From Candidatus Tepidiaquacellales bacterium UBA2330 (GTDB lineage Bacteria > Bacteroidota > Ignavibacteria > Tepidaquicellales > Tepidaquicellaceae), in contig DDUU01000054.1 in NCBI GenBank assembly GCA_002344965.1, forward strand, positions 25,735-82,420: DNA of 56,686 nt, read 5' to 3'. The translations under genes were made by a program, and so were the position numbers. This document shows positions 41,775-49,729 of the stretch, piece after piece (the first letter of the stretch is position 1; the number at the start of each line of letters is the position of its first letter). The notes below the pieces were generated by a model, which was not told where the DNA came from, did not search any database, and saw only the letters and a program-made list of their open reading frames with translations.

Positions 41775-42761
41775 ATGAAAACTCAAAATTTAAAAAACAG
41801 AACAGCAATAGTTTCAAAGATCTTTAAAGCTTTATTCTTATTCAGTGCGTTCTTTATAATGCAGGTAAGTAAAGCGGATTCACAGCCGATCTATCCTTAT
41901 TCAGATGTTAAAATTAAAGTAGGAACACAGGGATTATATGATGCAGCTACTGCATTTTCAAAAGTAAATGATACATTTACGGCAGAGCTGAGAACAGAAA
42001 AAAATCCGGAAGATGTGTATTCATCGGCTTCAGGAGAAATTGATAAAAACACAATGGAAGGAAATTTCAGATTCAGACTGCCGGAAAGCTCTGCTAACGG
42101 TTTCACTGACTGCTATATTGTAATTAAACACAGAAACAGTCTTGAGGTATGGAGCGCAACAGCAGTGAGAATATTTGAAGATCAGTTTAATGAGATGGAT
42201 TTTACAGTAGCCGGAAATACTTACGGTAATAATTCATTCAACGCTGGGAAGAGATCCGTAATGCACAGCGGCGATGTGAATCAGGACGGTTTCATTGATC
42301 TTGAAGATTATTCTTTGATTGAAAATGATGTATGGAATTTCACAAATGGATATGTAGCTTCAGATCTGAACGGAGATGAATTTGTAGATATAGAAGATCT
42401 TTCAATAATCGAATCAAACATCGATAAATTTCTTTCTGTAAAGTCACCACTTAATCCTGAAGGTATAAGAAAGAATTCAGATGTGCCTGTTTCAGAAAAT
42501 AGAATAGTGCTGAATCAGAATTACCCGAATCCGTTTAACCCATCCACTACAATAAGCTTCAGTCTGGCTGCCGAATCTCCTGTGAAGCTTGCAGTATATG
42601 ATATAACGGGAAGGGAAGTCGCAACACTGGTAAATCAGAATCTTCAGGCGGGAGTTCATTCAGTTAACTGGAATGCGGCTAATTTCACAAGCGGCGTTTA
42701 CTTCCTGAGAATTAATTCAAACGGATTCTCTGAAACAAAACAAATGAACTTGATAAAATAA
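41775..42761 (+). CDS. Dockerin-repeat protein with T9SS sorting domain
   Basis: A 328-residue exported protein. Signal peptide region KIFKALFLFSAFFIMQVSKADSQ (residues about 16-37). Residues 40-160 form a beta domain ending in CYIVIKHRNSLEVWSATAV and DFTVAGNTYGNNSFN, a combination seen in Ignavibacteria T9SS cargo proteins. Then comes a pair of dockerin type I-like calcium loops, GDVNQDGFIDLEDYSLIEND and SDLNGDEFVDIEDLSIIESN (about 166-217). The last 80 residues are the T9SS sorting domain: QNYPNPFNPSTTISFSL, YDITGREVATLVNQNLQAG, GVYFLRIN. The dockerin-like pair may bind a cohesin-like partner or simply be a Ca-stabilised stalk; no cohesin gene is near. Flanked by small lipoprotein genes. 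Confidence 0.88.
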   Translation: MKTQNLKNRTAIVSKIFKALFLFSAFFIMQVSKADSQPIYPYSDVKIKVGTQGLYDAATAFSKVNDTFTAELRTEKNPEDVYSSASGEIDKNTMEGNFRFRLPESSANGFTDCYIVIKHRNSLEVWSATAVRIFEDQFNEMDFTVAGNTYGNNSFNAGKRSVMHSGDVNQDGFIDLEDYSLIENDVWNFTNGYVASDLNGDEFVDIEDLSIIESNIDKFLSVKSPLNPEGIRKNSDVPVSENRIVLNQNYPNPFNPSTTISFSLAAESPVKLAVYDITGREVATLVNQNLQAGVHSVNWNAANFTSGVYFLRINSNGFSETKQMNLIK

Positions 42762-42774
42762 ATTAAATAATCAC

Positions 42775-42807
42775 ATCCCGGACCGGTCAGCTCCGGTTCG
42801 GGATTTT
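42775..42807 (+). terminator. Rho-independent terminator after the dockerin gene
   Basis: Arms ATCCCGGACCGG (42775-42786) and CCGGTTCGGGAT (42793-42804) form a 12-bp stem with one G-U pair and a 6-base loop (TCAGCT), followed by TTTT. It ends the transcript of lipoprotein 1 and the dockerin protein, so the next lipoprotein gene probably has its own promoter or depends on partial read-through. Confidence 0.83.
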
Positions 42808-42828
42808 AAAATGAAAGGAGAATATATT

Positions 42829-43308
42829 TTGTATAATAAAATAAAAATAAAATTAACTCTGATGACGGTAATACTGCTGACGCTGGTTTCGGGATGTGAT
42901 AATACTGTTACAAATGAAACCGAAAGTAAAACAGTATCGGCAGGTCAGAAGGAATCAGTCATAAACAGAACCGGCACAATACTGCTTGAGATGGATTTAC
43001 ACTTTGGTAAAGTGACGTTGAGTAACAACAAAACTCTCGAATCAAACAACGGAAACAATTTCAACAATATTGTAAAGTTTGACACTCTGATAAAACAAAA
43101 CGATATAATTGATTTACAGGAATTGCAGCCGTTCGGAATATTCGCTCTTTATATAAATTCAGAAAATGATATAGAATTATCAAACTCCGATGGAATGAAT
43201 ATCCGCTGCAAAACTATACTTCTGGAGAAATGCAGCTTCATAGATCTTAAAATCAAAAATGTCAGCGGAAAAACAATTAAAGTCTCGGGAATTGTCGCCG
43301 GAGAATAA
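42829..43308 (+). CDS. Small lipoprotein 2 of the dockerin/T9SS cluster, unknown family
   Basis: A lipoprotein of about 159 residues. The frame is open from an ATG at 42811, but a strong AAAGGAG at 42814-42820 lies inside that extension and stands 8 bases before the TTG at 42829 (YNKIKIKLTLMTVILL), so TTG is preferred. Lipobox LVSGC. The mature part is Asn- and Thr-rich, has two cysteines (NIRCKTILLEKCSFIDL) and ends IDLKIKNVSGKTIKVSGIVAGE, a strand that recalls the ends of lipoproteins 1 and 3. No known domain was recognised. It lies after the terminator of the dockerin gene and before lipoprotein 3. Confidence 0.6.
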   Translation: MYNKIKIKLTLMTVILLTLVSGCDNTVTNETESKTVSAGQKESVINRTGTILLEMDLHFGKVTLSNNKTLESNNGNNFNNIVKFDTLIKQNDIIDLQELQPFGIFALYINSENDIELSNSDGMNIRCKTILLEKCSFIDLKIKNVSGKTIKVSGIVAGE

Positions 43309-43361
43309 AAACTTTTTACAAATAAAAAATAAATTAAAGATAAATTTTAAATATAAAAACT

Positions 43362-43784
43362 ATGAAAACCTTAAAATTAGTAACAGCTGCTCTATTAGTT
43401 TCAGCAATAGCTGTAATATACGGATGCAGTGACTATTTAACATCAGGTCCGGAAGCTGATTCTGTTTCAAAGAATGTGAGTAACCCCTTATCAAAACATA
43501 ACGGAACTACAGAAGTATTTATTAAACTAAAACCGTTTAAATCCCATACGATTTACAATTATGATTTGGGTTTTAAAGAAATTCATTCTTTGAGAGTTGA
43601 AAATACAGAAGACAGCGATAACACAAAAGATCAGGCATGCAGACAACTTCTGATCTATTCAGGATTCTCAGATAAGGAAAAATCCTTAAGCTGTTCGGAG
43701 AGCGGTATAAAAGCCAATGAGATCACTTTAAAAAATACCGGATATAAAATGCTCAGCCTGAAAGTTACTCTGACATCAAATTAA
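43362..43784 (+). CDS. Small lipoprotein 3 of the dockerin/T9SS cluster, unknown family
   Basis: A 140-residue lipoprotein with lipobox VIYGC (Cys22). The mature chain shows TEVFIKLKPFKSHTIYNYDL and FKEIHSLRVENTED, parallel to VKLSPGESYTLK and ETFRIIS in lipoprotein 1, then two cysteines (QACRQLL, SLSCSES) and a final strand NEITLKNTGYKMLSLKV. Size, lipobox and layout match lipoprotein 1, so a shared ancestor is likely. No database family was recognised. It is followed by a strong terminator; the PhoX gene lies convergent beyond it. Confidence 0.62.
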   Translation: MKTLKLVTAALLVSAIAVIYGCSDYLTSGPEADSVSKNVSNPLSKHNGTTEVFIKLKPFKSHTIYNYDLGFKEIHSLRVENTEDSDNTKDQACRQLLIYSGFSDKEKSLSCSESGIKANEITLKNTGYKMLSLKVTLTSN

Positions 43785-43806
43785 AAAATTAAAGGAAAGC
43801 AAGATA

Positions 43807-43836
43807 AAAGCCCTGTTAATCTGCAGGGCTTTTTTT
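43807..43836 (+). terminator. Rho-independent terminator after lipoprotein 3
   Basis: Arms AAAGCCCTG (43807-43815) and CAGGGCTTT (43824-43832) form a perfect 9-bp stem around an 8-base loop, followed by T to 43836. It closes the lipoprotein cluster and stands 46 bases from the end of the convergent PhoX gene. Confidence 0.88.
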
Positions 43837-43881
43837 GTAAAAGAAACAGGTTAAGTTTACCTAAAGAAGTTTTTTTTAAAA

Positions 43882-45588
43882 TTATTTTTTAAAGCCGGTA
43901 ATCGCCACCACTGCAGGTCTCGGAATATCGTCTCCGTGCATTGGCCAGCGGCTTGTCGGGTTATCATAATCGGAAGAGCCTTCGCCCGGATGCTGAACGG
44001 AAATGAACATTGTGGATCCGTCAGGAGTGAAAGTTCCTCCGCAAAGTTCACATTCCACCGGACCTGATGCAAACAGGAAAGCCTTTCCTTTATTCTCTCC
44101 TGAAACAGGTATCATAAACAGAGAATTATTCTTAAATGGTTTCTGCCTGTCTTTATTTAATTTAGTTGTGGATATATCGCAAAGCACCCAAAGATTTCCG
44201 TCATTATCAAAAGTCAGATTATCAGGACATGAAAATCCGGTGTCTGCTCCGCCTTTTGCAAAAACTTCCCATTCAAAATCCAGACTTTCAAAATCATTTT
44301 CATTCTCAGCTATTCTAACTATACTTCCGAAATAATCCCCTTTGTCGGAATTGTTAGTGAATGAAATAAATATGGAATTATCTGACGGATTAATTTCAAT
44401 ATCCTCAGGACGGTTGCATTCCGTTCCTCCAGCTAATTTGGAAGCTTTGTCGCAATTGACAAGTACATCAGCCTGTGAACGGAAATTATTTTTCAGCTCC
44501 GGTCTTTTTTCAAAATCCAGAAGCTGCCATTTATTATTCAGAAAATCCGCAACGTATAAATCACCTTCATCCAGAATATCTTTATTATTTTTTCTGTCAA
44601 CCGGATCATAAATGTTTTTACTGATAAATTTATACACGCACTCATTTACTTTATCATCACCCATGTAAGCAACTGCTTTACCGCTTTTGGAAATTCCGAC
44701 GGCAACATTTTCATGTCTGATTCTGCCGAGTGAAGTGCGCTTTTTGGGAACGGAGTTTTTATCAAAGGGATCAACTTCCACTACCCAGCCGTAATGTTCG
44801 ATTATAAAATCCTTATTAGAGTCATTCCACCTGTATTCCCAGATATTGTCAGAAGCATAATGATCCTGAAAATTTTCTTCGCCGCTCAGTATAGTACCCC
44901 ACGGCGTAATGCCGCCGCTGCAGTTAGCCAGAGTCCCGTCAGCATATTCCTTGAATTTTAATTCTTCCGAGCCGGCAGCTTTCCCTGAAAGTTTTATAGG
45001 AGTCATTGAATCAATACTTCTGTTATAATTCAGGTCTTCAGTAAATTCCCACTTACCTGCATTCTTTTTTACTCTGAATATATTAATACCTGTTAACTTT
45101 TTTTCCCTGTCAGTTTCTTCCTTTGTTTTGATCCTGCCGTTTTTGAAATCTTCATCAGAATATTTGTTAATAAAAAGCGGAGAAGGATATTCGTGATTTA
45201 CTATCAGCAGACCGTCTTCAGAATCGTTTCCGCCTTCGTGATAATCCAAAGGCATATAAGCGACATAATCATTATTAAAACCGTATGGCGTATCTTCCGA
45301 AATATTGTCACCCCATTTTCTGATTATGGTATAATCATATCCTTCCGGAAGCAAAAGCTTATCCTCATCCGATGGTAATATGGGCTTAAACGGAACGGAA
45401 GAATTCTGATCTGAAGATATAGTTTTCAAAGTCCCTGTTCCGCCTTTTAATAAATCAAAAAATCCGGACGGGAATACTGCCCATACTGACATTACAGCAA
45501 CCGAACTGCCGGCAGATTTCAGAAGCTCTCTGCGTGAAAGTCTTTTGTAAATTAATTTATCTAAATTATTTTCATTCATTTTTCTCAT
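43882..45588 (-). CDS. PhoX-family phosphatase (DUF839), Tat-exported
   Basis: A 568-residue protein. The N-terminus carries a twin-arginine motif LSRRELLKSAG (Arg19-Arg20) before a hydrophobic stretch, so it is predicted to be exported folded by Tat. The PhoX/DUF839 signature is clear: LPEGYDYTIIRKWGD, LLIVNHEYPSP, TLANCSGGITPWGTILSGEE (with the NCSGG-TPWGT-EE pattern) and GRIRHENVAVGIS, then a CDNLTFDNDGNLWVLCD block and FTPDGSTMFISVQHPGEG. PhoX enzymes hydrolyse phosphomonoesters using Fe and Ca in a six-bladed propeller; DUF839 members also include proteins without proven activity. ATG at 45588; a second at 45579 is possible. It stands alone between the lipoprotein cluster and the divergent glycan operon. 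Confidence 0.88.
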   Translation of the reverse strand: MRKMNENNLDKLIYKRLSRRELLKSAGSSVAVMSVWAVFPSGFFDLLKGGTGTLKTISSDQNSSVPFKPILPSDEDKLLLPEGYDYTIIRKWGDNISEDTPYGFNNDYVAYMPLDYHEGGNDSEDGLLIVNHEYPSPLFINKYSDEDFKNGRIKTKEETDREKKLTGINIFRVKKNAGKWEFTEDLNYNRSIDSMTPIKLSGKAAGSEELKFKEYADGTLANCSGGITPWGTILSGEENFQDHYASDNIWEYRWNDSNKDFIIEHYGWVVEVDPFDKNSVPKKRTSLGRIRHENVAVGISKSGKAVAYMGDDKVNECVYKFISKNIYDPVDRKNNKDILDEGDLYVADFLNNKWQLLDFEKRPELKNNFRSQADVLVNCDKASKLAGGTECNRPEDIEINPSDNSIFISFTNNSDKGDYFGSIVRIAENENDFESLDFEWEVFAKGGADTGFSCPDNLTFDNDGNLWVLCDISTTKLNKDRQKPFKNNSLFMIPVSGENKGKAFLFASGPVECELCGGTFTPDGSTMFISVQHPGEGSSDYDNPTSRWPMHGDDIPRPAVVAITGFKK

Positions 45589-45717
45589 TCATAATGCGAT
45601 AAATTACTTAATTAAATCTTAAGAATCTCCTGCAGGAAATTATCTTTGTATTAAATTTCCGATTTTTGCTTAGTTATTAAAATCTAATTAAATTATTTTT
45701 GCTAAAAATTTTCTGAA

Positions 45718-46866
45718 ATGAAGATAATTATAGTCGGAACGGCATTCCCTTTAAGAGGCGCTATGGCGCAGCTTAATGCCATTCTTGCTAATTATCTTTC
45801 CAAGGATCATGATGTTGAGATCTTTTCATTTAAGAGGCAGTATCCTGAATTTCTCTTTCCGGGAAAGACTCAGACGGATACCAGCGACAATAATATTCTT
45901 AATAAGGATATTCCAAATTCTAATGTTATAGATTCGATAGATCCGTTCAACTGGCAAAAGACCGCCAAGATGATTGCAAAGCGGAAACCGGATCTTATCA
46001 TATTAAGATTCTGGATTCCTTTTTTCGCTCCGGCATTTTACAGAATATGTAATTATGTAAAAAAAAAAACCGGCGCTAAAATTCTTTTTATCTGTGACAA
46101 TGTAATCCCGCATGAAAAAAGACCGGGTGATAATTTTCTGATAAAACTGATCTTCAAAGTCGGCGATTATTTTATCATTCATTCAAAAAGCGTAGAAGAG
46201 GATCTGAAAAAATTTGTAAAGGGCAAACCATACAGATATACGCCGCATCCGATATATAATATTTTCGGAGATCCTGTCGGCAAGGAAGAAGCTCTGGAAA
46301 AATTACGGACAGATTCCGGTATAGATCTGAAAGGAAAAAAAGTAATACTCTTTTTCGGATACGTTAGAAAATATAAAGGACTGAAATATTTAATTGACGC
46401 AATGCCCGAAATTTTAAAATCGGATGATGTAACTCTTCTTATAGTAGGAGAATTTTATGAAGATGAAAAGATCACTCTCGAACAAATAAGCAGACTCGGA
46501 CTAAACAAAAGCGTATTTGTAATTTCCGATTATATCCCGAATGAGAAAGTAAAATATTTTTTCTGCGCGTCTGATATTGTTGTACTTCCGTATATTGACG
46601 CTACGCAGAGCGGCATAACTCAGATCGCTTATTATTATGACAAGCCTGTGATTGCAACAGATGTAGGCGGGTTGTCAGAGTCAGTAATTGACGGAAAGAC
46701 GGGATTTTTAATCGCGCCGAAAGATCCAGGCCGGATAGCTGATGCAGTATTAAGATTTTACAAAGAGGATCTTGAAAAAAAATTTACCGAAGGTGCACGC
46801 GAAGAAAAGAAGAAATATGAATGGGAAAGAATGACTGAAACAATTGAAGAGCTATTCGGAAAGTAA
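45718..46866 (+). CDS. Glycosyltransferase family 4-type (GT-B) enzyme
   Basis: A 382-residue GT-B fold glycosyltransferase. The C-terminal Glycos_transf_1 domain is clear: KVILFFGYVRKYKGLKYLID, DVTLLIVGEFYEDE, FVISDYIPNEKVKYFFCASD and the donor-binding loop VVLPYIDATQSGITQIAYYY with VIATDVGGLSESVIDGKTG. The N-terminal acceptor domain has ILANYLSKDHDVEIFSFKRQ. It transfers a sugar from a nucleotide donor to a lipid or glycan acceptor; which one is unknown. First gene of a plus-strand run extending to about 54.1 kb. ATG start. A TATTTTTG box at 45694-45701 may be part of its promoter. Confidence 0.88.
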   Translation: MKIIIVGTAFPLRGAMAQLNAILANYLSKDHDVEIFSFKRQYPEFLFPGKTQTDTSDNNILNKDIPNSNVIDSIDPFNWQKTAKMIAKRKPDLIILRFWIPFFAPAFYRICNYVKKKTGAKILFICDNVIPHEKRPGDNFLIKLIFKVGDYFIIHSKSVEEDLKKFVKGKPYRYTPHPIYNIFGDPVGKEEALEKLRTDSGIDLKGKKVILFFGYVRKYKGLKYLIDAMPEILKSDDVTLLIVGEFYEDEKITLEQISRLGLNKSVFVISDYIPNEKVKYFFCASDIVVLPYIDATQSGITQIAYYYDKPVIATDVGGLSESVIDGKTGFLIAPKDPGRIADAVLRFYKEDLEKKFTEGAREEKKKYEWERMTETIEELFGK

Positions 46867-46909
46867 AACAGTAATTTATTATTCAAAAAATTATAACACT
46901 TATTAAAAT

Positions 46910-47716
46910 TTGAAATACGATCCGGTAAAAAAAGTATTCGGTGATATTGTGTCTGATAATACATTTTTCAGAAAAATATTTTACCGGCTGCTCGATCTTA
47001 TGTTTCTCAGATCATGGCATGTAAGAAAAAAGATCCGTGAACTATATCCGAAGAATAAAGTAATGAATATTTTTGACGCCGGAATGGGATTCGGACAGTA
47101 CACTTACTTTCTCGCAAAGCGTTTTCCCGATTCTGATATTCTTGCCGTTGATGTAAAGGAAGATCAGGTCGATGACTGCAAGAAATTCTTTTCGAAATGC
47201 GGATTTAAAAATGTGCGATTTGAGATCGGCGACCTTACTAAAATTAATTACAATATGCAGTTTGATTTTATCCTGTGTGTCGATGTGATGGAACATATTG
47301 TGGAAGATGAACTGGTATTCAGAAATTTTTCAAGAGCTTTGAAAAAAGGCGGCATGCTGCTGGTAAATACTCCCTCAAATCTCGGAGGAAGCGACGCGCA
47401 TTCTGATGATGACGAAAGTTTTATTGAGGAGCATGCAAGGATCGGATATTCAAAAGAAGACATTACGGCAAAAGTCAACCGCGCCGGAATGGAAGTTCAC
47501 TCATTCGATTATACTTACGGAAAATACGGTACAATATCATGGAGATTCGGGATCAAATATCCGATACTCATCGCAGGCGTATCAAAATTTTTTATACTGC
47601 TTCTTCCGTTCTATTATTTGTTTACTCTTTGGTTTGTGCTGATATTTATGTGGCTTGATGTCCATACTTATAATAAAGAAGGCACGGGCATTACTATGGT
47701 CTTAAAAAAAATATAA
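46910..47716 (+). CDS. Class I SAM-dependent methyltransferase
   Basis: A 268-residue Rossmann methyltransferase. Motif I is FDAGMGFGQYTYFLAKR, motif II SDILAVDVKEDQVDDC, then FDFILCVDVMEHIVEDE and ALKKGGMLLVNTPSNLGG. The C-terminus (about 225-262) contains a hydrophobic region FFILLLPFYYLFTLWFVLIF, so it may be membrane-anchored. Substrate is unknown; in this operon O- or N-methylation of a sugar or lipid-linked glycan is a fair guess. The start is a TTG (46910), 43 bases after the first glycosyltransferase. Confidence 0.85.
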   Translation: MKYDPVKKVFGDIVSDNTFFRKIFYRLLDLMFLRSWHVRKKIRELYPKNKVMNIFDAGMGFGQYTYFLAKRFPDSDILAVDVKEDQVDDCKKFFSKCGFKNVRFEIGDLTKINYNMQFDFILCVDVMEHIVEDELVFRNFSRALKKGGMLLVNTPSNLGGSDAHSDDDESFIEEHARIGYSKEDITAKVNRAGMEVHSFDYTYGKYGTISWRFGIKYPILIAGVSKFFILLLPFYYLFTLWFVLIFMWLDVHTYNKEGTGITMVLKKI

Positions 47717-47727
47717 TATAAACCGGC

Positions 47728-48378
47728 ATGTATATCCCTAAACATAATTTAATGAAAGAAAATGATGTTTTTGATTTTATTGAAAACAATAGTTTCGGAA
47801 TACTTATTTCACAAAATGAAGGAAAGCTTACCGGCACTCACATTCCGTTTTTGCTTAAAAGAAATGAAGGTTCAAAAGGTAAGCTTGTTTGTCATATTGC
47901 AAAAGCTAACCCGCAATGGAAAGATATCTCCGGTGAAGCACTGGTAATTTTTCCCGGTCCGCATAAATATATCTCACCTTCTTGGTATGAATCCGGTCAG
48001 GCGGTGCCTACATGGAATTATATGTCAGCGCATGTTTACGGGAATATAAAAATTATTGAAGACACGGAAGGTAGATATAATGCTGTGAAAGAACTTGTTG
48101 AATTGTTTGAGCCTGAAAAAGAAAGATATTCCATAGAAAATCTGAAACCTGAATATCTTGAAGGACTTCTGAAAGGGATTGTGGTTTTTGAGATTGCAAT
48201 AAATTCCGTCGAAGGTAAAGAAAAATTATCGCAGAACCATTCGGCTGAAAGACAGAAAAGAATAATTGAAAATTTATTTAACGAAAAAGATTCTGATGCA
48301 AAAAAGATTGCGGACAGAATGAAGCAAAATTTATTCTCTAAAATGGACGGGAGCTCAGATCCGGAAAACATTCCATAA
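47728..48378 (+). CDS. PaiB-family FMN-binding protein
   Basis: A 216-residue protein with the complete PaiB/FMN_bind_2 signature: MYIPKHNLMKENDVFDFIEN, GKLTGTHIPFLLKR, LVCHIAKANPQWK, GEALVIFPGPHKYISPSWYE and VPTWNYMSAHVYG. The split beta-barrel binds FMN or heme in relatives. The family name comes from Bacillus PaiB, a protease-production regulator, but regulatory action is not shown for most members. It lies 11 bases after the methyltransferase and 12 bases before the GT39-type gene, so it is transcribed with the glycan genes although no obvious link is known. Confidence 0.9.
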   Translation: MYIPKHNLMKENDVFDFIENNSFGILISQNEGKLTGTHIPFLLKRNEGSKGKLVCHIAKANPQWKDISGEALVIFPGPHKYISPSWYESGQAVPTWNYMSAHVYGNIKIIEDTEGRYNAVKELVELFEPEKERYSIENLKPEYLEGLLKGIVVFEIAINSVEGKEKLSQNHSAERQKRIIENLFNEKDSDAKKIADRMKQNLFSKMDGSSDPENIP

Positions 48379-48390
48379 TCCCAAATCTTA

Positions 48391-49722
48391 ATGAGCGGTA
48401 AAGAATACACATTGCAGAAAAAAGAAAAAACCATTCTTGTAATTATACTCTCATTATCTTTTTTAATAAAATTTATTTTGCTGTTTACGGCAGATCCGGT
48501 GCTGCGCTCTGACAGTCTGGATTATCAGGCGCTTGCGTATAGTCTGCTGGATGGCGAGTATTCTCTTAACGGAAAACCGACCGCTTATGTAGGTATAGGA
48601 TATCCGGCTTTTTTATCCGCTGTTTTTTATTTTGCAGGAGAAGGTCAGTTTTATGTAAGACTTGTTCAGTCAGTGTTAGATGTCTTCACCGCCCTGCTGT
48701 TTTTCGGAGTATGCCGGAATTTTTTTAATGTGAAATATTCTCTTTTTTCTCTTGCCGTATTTTGCTTCTTCCCTTCAAATATTTTATATACACAGACAAT
48801 TTTGTCAGAGCCGCTGTTTGGGTTTTTTTATATGGCAGTTTTGTATTTAGTAATGTCCAGAAATTTTTTAAACAAACCTTTGGTAATATTTTCCGCGGGA
48901 TTAATTTTCGGAATCGCTGTGCTGGTAAGAACTGCTTTCCTTCCGGTGATTATACTTATACCAATATATTTTTTTTTAAACAGGTCAGGATTAAATTCCA
49001 AAAGCGGCTCGTCAGCTTTTATCAGGTATTCTCTTATATTTTTTACCGGTGCGGTTTTAATAATCGGACCGTGGTCAGTCAGAAATAAAATTATGGTCGG
49101 TACATTCAGTCCCGGCACCACCTCAGGAGTAAATTTCTGGATGGGGAGCAATCCTAATGCAACCGGCACTTACAGCTTTTCCTATGATAAGGATCTGCCG
49201 TTTGATTACGGCAATGAAGCTGAAAGAGACAAGGAATATTTTAAGCTCGGATTGGAATATGCGGTTTCAAATCCTGTTAATTATGTTAAGCTCGCTTTTA
49301 AGAAAGTCGGTTATTTATTTTCAAGTGAGCGGATGATCATAAATTATTTTAATGAAACTCTTCCGGGACAAACCTCAACTGATGTTTACAGATCTTCAAA
49401 TCCATTTATATTTTTACTGGTTAATGTTCCGTATATTATATTAATGATAACCGGAATCTGGGGGCTGATGCTGATCGGAAGAAAAAAGTTTTTCATTTAC
49501 GGATTCATATTAATGTGGATTATAACGGTTTCGCTTTTTGTCGGACTTGCGAGATATCATTATGTGCTGATACCTCTTTTTATAATTGGCTCGGTAATGT
49601 TAATTTCCTCTGAAAAAGGATCATTCAAAAAAATCAGCAAGGTGAAAAAATTAACAGCAGCGGCATTTACATTATTTCTGCTTTCAGTCTGGACAGCGGA
49701 GTTTTATTTGCTTTTTAATTAA
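48391..49722 (+). CDS. GT39/PMT_2-type membrane glycosyltransferase
   Basis: A 443-residue polytopic protein with about ten to twelve helices. The first periplasmic loop carries the conserved acidic motif SDSLDYQALAYSLLDGEYSL, followed by PTAYVGIGYPAFLSAVFYF and FYVRLVQSVLDVFTALLFFG, typical of ArnT/PMT_2 glycosyltransferases that use polyprenyl-phosphate sugars. Further features are LFGFFYMAVLYLVM and VRTAFLPVIILIPIYFF, then a periplasmic segment TTSGVNFWMGSNPNATGTYS. It probably transfers a sugar from a lipid carrier onto protein or glycan at the periplasmic face. ATG start. Confidence 0.87.
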   Translation: MSGKEYTLQKKEKTILVIILSLSFLIKFILLFTADPVLRSDSLDYQALAYSLLDGEYSLNGKPTAYVGIGYPAFLSAVFYFAGEGQFYVRLVQSVLDVFTALLFFGVCRNFFNVKYSLFSLAVFCFFPSNILYTQTILSEPLFGFFYMAVLYLVMSRNFLNKPLVIFSAGLIFGIAVLVRTAFLPVIILIPIYFFLNRSGLNSKSGSSAFIRYSLIFFTGAVLIIGPWSVRNKIMVGTFSPGTTSGVNFWMGSNPNATGTYSFSYDKDLPFDYGNEAERDKEYFKLGLEYAVSNPVNYVKLAFKKVGYLFSSERMIINYFNETLPGQTSTDVYRSSNPFIFLLVNVPYIILMITGIWGLMLIGRKKFFIYGFILMWIITVSLFVGLARYHYVLIPLFIIGSVMLISSEKGSFKKISKVKKLTAAAFTLFLLSVWTAEFYLLFN

Positions 49723-49729
49723 TGAGAAT

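Noticed and set aside
42793..42804. CCGGTTCGGGAT as part of a tRNA T-arm
   Set aside because: It pairs perfectly with the preceding 42775-42786 arm as a terminator and no acceptor or anticodon stem is present.
42811..42828. ATG at 42811 as the start of lipoprotein 2
   Set aside because: The AAAGGAG ribosome-binding site lies inside this extension and is correctly placed for the TTG at 42829; the ATG remains possible but less likely.
47728..48378. Calling the PaiB-like protein a transcription regulator
   Set aside because: The family name derives from Bacillus; no DNA-binding motif is present, so only the FMN-binding fold is claimed.
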